Source of the DNA: Phalacrocorax aristotelis
Taxonomy: Eukaryota > Chordata > Aves > Suliformes > Phalacrocoracidae
DNA length: 64,000 bases
Assembly: GCF_949628215.1 (NCBI RefSeq)
Contig: NC_134276.1
Span: forward strand, 67,682,233-67,746,232
Direction of reading: 5' to 3'
Numbering within the stretch: the first letter of the stretch is position 1; each line of letters opens with the position of its first letter. Shown here piece after piece: positions 26,401 through 38,400 of the stretch. The notes beneath the pieces were generated by a model, which worked only from the letters and a program-made list of their open reading frames with translations, had not been told where the DNA came from and did not search any database. The translations under genes and the position numbers were made by a program.

Positions 26401-29400
26401 GTGCAGATCACAATTCTGCCCCGAGAACTGTGTGGACAGTTGATGCCATGCAGACTCTCATATTCTTCTGAAAAGCCACTTGCACAGAATTCTCCTTGTA
26501 CTAGACATACAGCCACTGAGATTCATTAAGCTTTAGCTAGTTGAACTCTCATGTGTACTTTTTTTTTAGCATTACTTTCATTTTGAAAATGCAAGTAACT
26601 TCATATTAATTTTGTACCTGCAGTTCCTCGTATAACAATTTATGTTATGCAGATAGGTACCTAATCAATGGCTCATCTACAAGCCACATGATCAAAACCT
26701 GTGCCTCCTGATAGGAGATCAAACTTGGACGTGAAGTTATTTGCTGCTTCTTGTACACACACCAATGTCTTTCTGTTGTTTATAGCTTACTACAGTTGCA
26801 CCCATTTACAAGTAATGAATAACAGGATTAATTACTTTGCTGGATTCATTATTTTTTTTTCATAAAAAAGCAAGCTCACTGCCTGTTACAAATGCCAGAA
26901 AGCCCTGAAAACAAACACCATCTTTGCTGTTTTGACACAGGAACATGACTGACTAGGGAGCAGCAAACTTCCTCATACTGCAGCAACCAAGCTGTTTCAG
27001 CCAACCTGCCGCACAGAAAAAATACACCTACCTACAGGAAGGAAAACACTCTATCCCTCAGATGCTCTGAAAAAGCCAACCCACACAAAGACTTTATTTT
27101 GTACCGACAAAGCTGTTACTTTAAAGTCAGTATCTGTCGTTCCCCTTGACTCCCAATTGTCTCTTCTACTGTCAGTAAAGAGCATGACTACATAGGCACA
27201 AGGCTTGTGGCAACAAATGTTCTTTAGGGCCTGCCTGGTGTGAATACTAGATCTTACACTACTAAATTGTCAGCACACCAGGACGCCAAACAAGGGACTT
27301 ACAAGAAGTGACCAGAAAAGAGACTTTGTTTTCTGCTATCCACTGCCAGATCCTATCCTGTCTTTGTTCCTCAGCCCTCTAACTGGAAACATTAGACACA
27401 CAGCTTGCCTTAAATATTCATTATTATGAAGAAACTTGTTTTTTGTTTTGAACAAATTCATCACTTTTACTTAGCACGAGATGATTTATTAGCACACTAT
27501 AAACATGAAATGATTTCATATGAAGAGCTGAATGTAGGATTTCACAGTTATCATCAAATATAATTAAGACTGAGAAGAGCAAAAATCCCTGCTTTCAGAC
27601 CGTACAATAGTCTTGGAAGCAGATTTCGCAGAACATGATGGGAATTCCTCCTAAAATCAAACTCACCAGATCTTCAGAGCAGTGAATGCATTTATGAAGA
27701 ACTATGCCACTCAGCTGGGAGGGACAGGAACAACTCCAACAGTTTCTTTTGAAATTACATGTAATTCTAGAAACTAAAAATTCTGGAGTGGAAGATCCTA
27801 ACATTAGCCAACACAGAGTAGGTATGTTTGACAGCAATTTGGTTTTTGGTACTTACTGAGTTCTTTTCACTTCAGCATTTGCAATGGCACTTATGAAAGG
27901 CACAATTCTGCCATAGTGTAAGAAAAGCCTCACAAGAGGTATGGCTGCTTCCTGTTTTTCTCTGCAGACTTCACCCAAAATGTGTGCAGCTGATGCTGAA
28001 ACAGGCTGAATAGTGGAAAGAAATAAAAAAATTGAGATATCTTTCTAGAACATGCATCCTTTCTTACTTTTCCCATTAGCTCTTTAATGCAGAACCCCAC
28101 ACAACAGTTGCAGTGGCCAGTTACCCAAACATGCCTGTACACAACATGGGCGGGCATTACATTCCAGTTTTTGTTGGCTCTAAGTTTTGATCAGAAGAGG
28201 GCAGCAATTTAAAAACTGTTACAGTACAGCCTCTTTTTTTCCCCCCAGTTTTAATAGCTGCCTTTTCACTGAATGCCACTGTTGTCTGGGAAGCAAGTGA
28301 AGAGGAAGAACTCTAACCCTTCTAAATTTCAAGGCACAATAAGTCCAGAACCCAGTTCTTGTACTGAAATAAAAGCATTGTTATACCTGCTAAAAGTATA
28401 CATAATGGCAGACATGGTCCAACCCTCTGACATTTCAGGATTAGTTCTTGGACTGGGTTTGGTTTTGGTTGTTGTTTTTTTTTAATTATGCAAGTCAACC
28501 TGTTCTTCTCCAGTAAAGGAAAACCAATTGATCAAACTGACGTTTACTTTGCATTTTCACATGTAAAGTTAGAAAGCCACGAAGAATATGTTGCTGTTAA
28601 AACCACTGGTGTTCCTGGGTGTGCCTTCACCCACCATACTGCATGCAGATAAAGATCTTTTCTGCAAGGACTGAAAACAAGCACCAGGGATATGCAGAGC
28701 TTAACAAGGTCGGAAAGGAAAAAGCTGAAGTCTTTGGTAATTACACAACCATGGTGCCAGCAAGATAGTGACAAACATTCAGAGAGACCCCTGTGAAGAT
28801 GATCTGCAGGTAAACAACAAGCAGTGCAAGCAAATTACCTCAACATCTGCAGATTTTAGCAGGAGATCTCTAAGTGGACTGTAATAGTCTGAGGAAAAAA
28901 CATGGTCCTCAGTGTAAACCACATTTAACCTTAAGGAACCGAGGTCATCAGGTTTCAGTGACTTATTACCATTATCTCTGGGCTGCAGGAAATACCTGAT
29001 ATACAAAAAACGAGACAGAAAGTTTGTGCTGAAACACAAGATTATCTCTGGCTATACATGAACTTACATAAAACATACAGATACACACAGTATTTATACG
29101 TGTATCAAATTCTTGACAGCTCTGAATCAGACTTTGTAATTAAGTTTGCCAGTCTATTTTGCACCAACATGGGTAGCTCTTATAAAGATTTATGTAGATA
29201 TGATTAAAAACCCCCACACTAAAATCATCAGCACTGCTGATGAACTGCGGTAAATAATATCACCAAGCCAATGTATTAGAACTCCCACATGCAATACAGA
29301 GGCAGACTGCAGTCTCTAATCACATTATCAAAACTTCTTGTTCTTACATTTGCTAAGATTACTTTGGCTTGCTTACAAAAAAAGATTAAAATTAAATCCA

Positions 29401-32400
29401 TTTAAACTTTATCACATTGCAGTAATTACTCTTAAGTCTTCACAGCAGACATATGTTTCTACTTATTCTCCAAAAGAAAAATGTCAAATACCATGCTTCG
29501 TAAGAACTAGATTGTCGGAGAAATTTCAAAGGGAGTCTCAGTTCTCCTAGAAACTCGTCTCCAAACTTCAAGTTACTGGCATTCCAAAGATCAACTCTGT
29601 AATAAAACCAAATAATTTTAAAATATTCATAATAAATAAAAAAAATAAAAAAACAAATAATCCCAACCTTGTTTTCAATTTTATTACTTTTCTTCCCTCA
29701 AGCCTATGAGCTAGAAAGTCTTGAAACTCTACAATAAAGTTTTTCAAACAGTAAACAGACAACCTTACCTTAGATTTCTGGAGCCCTGCAATTCACCTCC
29801 ATGAAACATCAGTGGAAAAAAAAAAAATCATCTAGACAACCTTTCCCTCATCTGTACTGTTTCCACTATCCATATTGATAAAGATTCAGGGGGCTGTTTG
29901 GCTATCCCAGAAAACAGGAAAATACAGGTAAAATGGACATCGGGGGAAAAAAATGTAGAGATACTTAAGGATGCTGTGCTGTCAGTCCCAGCCTAATTTG
30001 GGGTTACTAGCAGCTAAGCAGCAGCTTTACAGAGTTGGGCTGAAAGTCTACACAGGCCTTCCCAGGGCTCTAGCACCTGGGAAGACTGCATCAAGCTTAC
30101 GAATTTGTTGCACCTAAACTAATTCTGTACAGATACTCAAAACCTGAAGACAGTTCTACCAGTCTATATAATCAGTGTATTGACTGAAGACAACATAACT
30201 TTTGGCACTCAGTCCCTCACATTTGCTAAGTTCTGATACGTGTATCTGCATGGTAAGTCCTTCCCTTTCACACTCTTTAACATTAGGATGTAAAACAACT
30301 GCGCTGAGGTTCAAAGTGGAAGTACTGGTGTTTAGCTGGCATTTGAAGGTAAATGCTACAATACCCACCTCAGAGCAAGGGTTTCAAACTCCAGGGTAGT
30401 TGTTTCTGTACATATTTTAAGGTTCCCTCTGAGAAGCATTTTTATTTTAAAACAAGCTCAGTTGAGAATTTTGCAGCTAAGTGACAGTCTGAATGTGCCT
30501 TAAACTTTTGGGGAAAAAAGATATATCGGAAAAAATGCTGATTTTCAAATAATGAATATTTTTAGAAGAGCAACTTTAATTTGGATAAGGTACAAAGTCA
30601 TTCAGTTACAGACATATTTACACAACCTTTTTAGTGTCAAGCAAGTCACAGTAGGCTTGTCAAGAAATGGATGTTGATAGTCCTTCTAAAGGTTTATCCT
30701 ACCATATGCAGGTGCAGAGGATGTCACTTAAATCCTCTGAGCCTTGCATCTCTCAAGTGTCTCATGTGTCAAGTTTCATACACTAGACATACCATCAGCT
30801 CACACTGCACGCCTGCTGGGTTAAGTTCTTCAAACTCTGACATTCTGACAGTATTTCTGAAGGGCAAGAATTCCCCAAAAAGAAAAAACCTTTTTGAAAA
30901 TTCAACCTCCTCTCCTCTTTCTCCATATGTGGTTGGTTACTATCTTGCTAACTAATTCAGATGGCTAAGAGCAGCTTCAGAAGACAAGGAATCTTTTGAG
31001 AAGTTTATTTACACAGTGTCAAACTTACAATTTAAAAAGTATTTATAGGCTACTGGTTTCTAGTTTATCCAAATTCTTTCAAGATGCCCACTAGCGAAAA
31101 CACTTTCAAACATCTGCAACCAGAGGGTGTTCCCCCACAGCAACTTGTTACAGAAAAAAAAAAAAAAAATCAGTGTGAAGGATCTGTAGGAGAGGAACTA
31201 CCTTAAGGTAGACCTCACACTACACTGTATGCAAAGCAGGCATGCAAAGTCTGAAATTATTGTTTTGTCCACATGGAGTACAAAGCATAAGCAGCATTTA
31301 AAAATCATAATCCACAGACTTCAGAGTCTAAGAGACTACTGTTTCCCAAGGTTTTTAGAAGGCAAAATTATAGCAAGGATTATTCTAAAACTGGTCAGAC
31401 TACAGTCACAGAAATAGAGAGGAGGAGAAACAATGAATTTCACCAAAACATCTGGTCCCTAAGTGTTGATATGCCCTGCCTGCAACTTCCTACACCCACT
31501 CAAAAGAAGAAACTTTTGTAGCTTTAGAGAAAAACCATGAGAGACTAAGTCTCCTCTTTACCCTGTGGAATAGCATTTTTCTCAGGAGAGAAAACGAAAA
31601 CAACCCCCCAAACCCATAAATTGTATGATCCATCCAGAGGGCAGGGGGGCATTCTAACTCTGACTAAACAGACTGGAGGAAGTGAGCGGGGGTGGAAGGC
31701 GAACCTGAGATGGAAACAAAAACACTCTGTCCTACAGGGGACAAAACCTTTGAGCAAAGAGTTTGCCCAACCAAGACTAACACTTTATCTGCTTTTGTCT
31801 ATCATTTAAGTGTTTAATCTTTTCCTTCTCATAAATTATTCATCTCAACCACACTGTGACGTGTTGGTTTTAAGGAATGAAAGATACTTCTGAAGCTCAG
31901 CTCCATGTATGTTATCATTGCAGACAGCCATTTATCCAGAAAATATCCTAAGTAAAACTGTATAATTCCATTTACTCCAGTAGTACAAAATAAGAATCCA
32001 CTGAAATATTAAGCAACGTGTAACCACTGTCTACCAATGTCTAGGGTCCCCTTCTGGAGTCACAAAACTATCAGAGAATCCTAGCTTTCATTTAAAATCA
32101 GGGTGGGGCTGGGCATCATGGTTACAAAGACCAGACTGGGGCTCCTAAGACACTGTTCAGTTGCCCATTCCATCACATACATCCCACGGGGTATAGGACA
32201 TGTTACTTCCTACTTGCCTACACCATGCAAAGCTTTACAGAAACGTAGTATGGTGCTAGGGCTAGGCCATCTGCTGTGCTGCCGACACTGACACCACCAA
32301 AGCAGCATGGCACGGAACCTGGGCCTTTGCTCTCTCTCCTGTGTATCAGCTGTGGGTTGCCCTTAAACCAGCTACCTTTGCACCACTACATTGTACTGTG

Positions 32401-35400
32401 TGCTTCACACAGTACGCTGCACTGCACAGATGTTCTCAGAGAAACAGAGTACAGCTCTTGTCTCTCTCACATATGAATAGTTTCCCTTTCCTGTCTCACA
32501 GAGCCATGGCAAACACAAATTCATTAATGATTGTGTAGTGCTGTCATACTACATTAACAGATACACAAACCAGCAGCTGGCTGTCAAATTATAACAGCTG
32601 TCATCCATTCATTTGTGACCATAGATGTGTCTTGCTTGCTGCAAGTATTGTTCCCCCTTCCTGGTCTCTCCCCCTTTCCTTACAGCCAATTATGCATCTG
32701 AAGGGACGTGGGAATGTTTTCGGGTAAGCGCGCTCACAGCCTCTGCAGTGGGAATACCTGGGGAGGAAGGGGGTGCCACCATTCTCCCTCAACCTTTCTT
32801 CCTCCAAATCCTAGCATAAAGGAGAGGGGAATTTCTGACCACCTGATACAGATACAGCAGTTTTTAGCTACAGTGCACCCAAATCACAATGGCCTAAGTC
32901 TAAGTTTCAATGTATGTGATGGTATGACGCATGTGATACCTTTAGGTTTTGCACCTCCTATTGTTTCCTCTCCACTCTTTTATTCACCCATGCCCACAGC
33001 CACTGTTGACAGGCCTCAGCAGGTTCTAAAATAGTACTAAGTGGGTGGGGTGGGGTTGTTTTGTTTCTGAAATCAGAGTTGCTTCCTTCCTGTGCAATAG
33101 ATTTCACATGTATCATACTCAGCCTTGCAAGAAGGGGTTAAAGTCCGGCAGTCAAGAGAGAAGAGAAACTGCCTCTGCCCCAGAGAAACTTGGAGCTCAA
33201 GAGTTTCCTTTCAGGGAAGAAGGTTCTTATACGAGTTGCTAAAATTAAGTGATAAAAGAAAACAAACCCTTTAACCAAGAGCCTCACAGGGCTTCTGGGC
33301 TCTCTTGGGAAACTGAGGGAGGGAAGGAAGGGGAGCTCAGACATAAAAGGCTGTGCTTAATGACAAATGCACATTAGGATACACACAGTGTATACAGGAT
33401 ACTAAGGAAAATAATGAGGATTTTTCCTGCAGAGGAACTGTCACATATTCACATACATCTACAGGACAATGGAGGTAAAGGAGCATACAGATACAGTGAC
33501 AGAGACTCATCTTTATTTATGAACTGTAAAACCATACTTGGCACTTTGAAAACTGAGTCTACTATGAATTTACACAACTCTGGAAGACACGTTTATTAGT
33601 ACAAAGTGGTTTATATTACCTAATCTCCATTTTGTCAATTTCATCAGCATCTTCAATGTCAAAATGGGATTTCTTGTTGTAGCTGCTGGGTCTTGTAACC
33701 TAATAAAAAGGAGGAAACTTTAACAAATAGAACTGACACAAAAGCATTCCAATGTTACTTGTACAAAGCTCTGGAAGATCACAGTCTTTTACTATCAGCA
33801 GTGACTTCAGTCCTGAATCTGAAAACATTCACGCATGTGAATAAACGTGTTGACTAAACAGTTTCCCCACTGTACAAAAGCAGTGGTTACACAATCATAT
33901 CCAAGAGCAACTAGATACTCCACACTTTCTTTACAGAGAAAGGTCATCTTTAATATTACTATAGTACTTGGAGTTTACACTGATGAAAGAAAAAAAAAAT
34001 CACAGAAAGGAATACCACTTTTTAACCCATCTAGGGAAATAAAAGTCCAATTAATAATTGAATTCTAAATACAGCTCTACAACAGATGCTCTGAGGCTCT
34101 CTGAAGGAAGGGGGAGGAATGGCCGACAAGAAAACAAAACCACCCTTAAAAACATTTTACATTGGATCTAATTAAAACTGAGAAGTTCCGCCTATGCTGA
34201 TATCCTGGAAATCAATTTATCGTGCTCATACAAAAAACACCAAGTAGATCAAATGTTCAAGAGATGCTAGCCTGTGTTATGTATATCAGGGTATAGAACC
34301 AGGTGCACAGTTCACCAACCACATTTGCAAGACTGATAAACAGCAAAGCACGGACAGAAAATAAAGGAAGACAGCCATAAGTGTAGAGCATTAGCAAAAA
34401 AAAAATTTTGTACAAACATTTCTTAACATTTGTTTTGTAGCATGATTATAAAAAGACTTTGATGGTTGTATTTTTGCATAGTGTGTCAGAAACTTGAGAA
34501 AAAAGGCTACCCCACCCAGCTGAAACCACAGCAGGAACTGATCAAATGCAAGTATGTATGATGTGTGGGTTCAGCTCCTAGTTGCACACAGAAGCTGAAC
34601 TTTATTATAGGTTTAAATGCACTTGCAGCTTAATACTTCCCACTCACAAAAACTGGCTTTTATTGTAAACTTGATGCCTTGGTTTTGTACTGTACATCAG
34701 ATGCAGGTGGTACAAACAAGGGATGCAAATATATAGCTGCACAAGTGGAGAGGAACCAGAAAAGAATCTTCATCCCAGGACACTCAATAGAGCCTTTTTT
34801 GAGTGTGTATGTGTGAAGCAGGCACCATTTTCAAGGCAACACATAAAAACTAAACGGTACTAGCAGCACTGGAGGCCAATCCCTCTAGACTATAATTGAC
34901 TCAAATGCACCTGTAAGCCCAAGAGTACAAAGGATTTAAATACAGCCTACAACTTCAGCAGCTCAGCACAAGTTTTCTCACCCTACACTTGGCAACTGTC
35001 TTCCCTGTGGCTTCAAGAAATTATCCTACATAACTGCAAACGACATTTTCTACGACAATTGTGAAGCTAATAGTGTAATTTTTAATAAGGAAGCAAATCT
35101 AACTGTTTTATTACCCATAACACGAGTTGTTTAAAAAGGTTTAGCATAGGTATAACTTATGGCACATCCCTTTTAAGTAAACACTTTTCTGAGAAGTTTT
35201 GCTTGGGTCTGTATGTACGAGGTCTCTCTGTTCACCTGTACAACTGCTTAGTGTGCAGATTCATACAGCTCAAGAGCAATATGCCCAAAAAGATAGTTGT
35301 ATGACGTCCATCCATTCCAAGGATGAAACTGGAGATGAAGGAACTCCCAGTCCACAGTGCTGAACTAGCTGCCACGTACCATTTTACAAAAAAAGGGGGC

Positions 35401-38400
35401 ACAATTCTGCTGTGCTGCTCCCTTTCTTTAGGCAAAGCTGGCAAGCCGTTTATCAGCTGCTCGATTTTTTTCAGCACATGCAGGTTTGCAAGCACGTCTC
35501 CAGCAGTACGTTCTTCGGTTCCCGCAAGAGGGGCATTTTCCTGTAGCTGCATATAGAACTCCGAGCCCCCACACCATGCTGCAGCTGGAGCGGTGGTGAA
35601 AATGGCTTCTAACCATCAGGTGCAAGTTTCACTCACAGCACCCCTTAAACAAGGCCTTAGATCTCTCAAACCAGTGATGAGCTATTTTCCATTTAGAAAA
35701 TTAAATCTTTGCGACTTTTTGGTCATAGTATGGAAAGCAACGGTTCACTGCCTTTTACAGATCAGCTTCTTCCTTGGAGGCACGGCCAATCACTGTGCTA
35801 GCAGACTGCAGGAAAGCTGATGAAGCTGTTTGGAAGCAGTAAGTGACACCGCTGTCAACAGCATGAATCTGTGCAGCTCCACAGGAATGAGAGCGCTCCA
35901 TTAGCATGCACCAGCCACAGGTCTGCCCATGTCTCATTAGTGAATATATTTCCCAGTCACAGCAGTTCTACTGAACCTTGTTCTTTGGAGACATTTAGCC
36001 TCATAGGTACTAACTACTCTGAAAGTGAGATAAGCCTATGATAGCTCTGTCTGCACCAAGGGTATGTTTATGTTTCAGAGTTCTGGCTGATTCAGACGTT
36101 TGCCAAGCTCTGCTCTTACCCTCTTGCAAAGGAAACATTTTGCTCCGAGTTAGCAGGACAACCGGGGCATGGGCTTGAGTTCGGATTTTGCTTCTGCTGA
36201 TACTTGCATGCAATGCAGCTCTCAGCATAAAGGCAAGCTCAACAAGCCTCCAGTCCCCTCCACAACTCCAGCTGGAAGATGCTTTCTGTTTCTCTCCTTC
36301 CTCTCCCAATATGGCACCACCTGCCAACTTCAGTGTTTAAATACCAAACGTTCGCTGTTTCTGCAGTGCACAGAACGCTGAGGAATCAGACAGGTGAAGT
36401 TTTGTGGTTTACAGGCTGAATTCCTGGATTACATTCTCATTAAAAAGCTCCTGCTGTCAGATGATTTCCAGAACTGCCTATGTTAAGAATAAGTAAACCC
36501 ATTTTAGTTTATTTACATATAGCCTCACTCTTGTGTCACTGCCAAAGGCTGCAGCTGGGCCAGGTGACAGACTGAAATCCTGAGCAGCCCTGAGCGAACA
36601 CACAGACACCTCAGTGCATTTTCAGCACTCAGTAGCATGGGATCTCTCTCCCTCACCAACCATGCCCATGCAGCACCTCCACACAATCTCACGAAGTCAG
36701 GCAAGCAGGCATGAAGGCTCACTGCTAGCTAAAGTTAAGTCTCCAGTGACGTTTTATCCTAGGAGGAGACATGCTGGGTTACCAGAGGAAAGATTACCTT
36801 AGCTAGCTCTCCCAGCCAATACTCAAGGCTTCCAACCCTTTTGGGCACTGAGAAAGTGCTCTTGCCAATAAAGGACTTGCTATATCTGTTCCTCAAATCC
36901 AGATATGTTACATCAACAAGAGCACATTTCTGCTGGTATGACCGACTTTAGATTAGTCGGTACAACTGTCAGCTTCCAGGCAAAGATGGTGGTTTGTAGA
37001 AGGAGGGGGAAGACAGCAATAAGCCCCTCACTGGCACTGCCAAGAATGATACATGCACTTCAGATCTGTACAGTGCAACAGCGCTTATATGGCTCCTCTT
37101 TCTCTGGCTCTACTTCCTGATATGTCTGCCTGTGCCCCAAACTCATTTGAGAAACCACATCCCTGGGTGACATCCCTATGCCAGCAACTATTTCCAATGT
37201 AAATGTGATCTGAATTACGCAAGCTGTATGGGCAGAAAGGACTCTTCAATGATATGCCAACTGCATTGTACTGCTGTGGCTTTTCATCAACTTCATTACG
37301 CCAGGTACGTTCTTGAGGTATGTACTGAAACAGAACGGTTAAGTGTAGACTGGGACTAAGATGTCCATGAGAAAAGAGAAAGATACACATACTTTAGAAG
37401 ACAGAATTAAACATTTAAAGAGGTATCCGAATTATAAACACATGCACATATATGCATGGACACACCACCATTACAGCTACCTTTGCCAGGAAGAACCAAA
37501 ACAAGCACTTTCATGAAAGTCATACTTTGTCTTAACTGGGCTTGCTGAAAATGCTCTGTATTAAATAAAGCTTAGAGGTTTCACCCACTTGGAGGAAAGG
37601 CACTGGTATTGCAGCAGACTGGTAGACAGCCAGAACAATCCAGTTTAAGTGTATTTTTCCTCTACAGTTTTCAGTATTCCTAGGAGATAACCTTCCTCCC
37701 ATTGACTGGAAAAGACAGGGTGGAGCAGCTATAAAACCACAGGCTACAAAAAAAAAATTTTTTTTAAAATTCAATTTTTAACTGTCCTCTTTCAAAACTT
37801 TTCTGGGGTGAGTTGCAATGGAGTGTAAAGCCTGCTACTCATAAATGCCCACCTTGAAGCTTTTCCTACAGAGCACCTGAGCTGAAGCAATATACTGCTC
37901 CCACAGCACACTGCCAGTCTGATCCTGGGTACTTCCCTCCCCTGCACCATGCTTTGGAACAGTTTTCAAAGATGACAGCTGGCACAACATGGAACAGGAT
38001 GCTGTGCCAGCTATCTCCAGTATAGTATTTCAGCTTATCACCCGTTCCTTTGAAATACCAACCTCAAAATAAAACACTTCATCAAAATGTGGATTGTTGG
38101 TCTTCTTTTTAACTTTAGTCTTTTTGGCTTCTGATCTGAATTAAGGAAAGAAAAAAAAAAGTAAGAAATGACATTAGCAGAAGTGCGGTCCTAGAACAGA
38201 GACACTGAGACACTGAGGAACAAATAGTCATCCACTTGATTTAGCTGATAAAACTGGAATGCCATGTGGCTCCAGCACAGCAAGGCACACACACACATTT
38301 AAGAGAGGGATTCACTGCATGCCTATTTCTCTAGTGGCAGTAATCACAGTTTGTTATCCTCTCTTAAACACAAGTCCTTGAACCCCGATTCTGTCACTCT

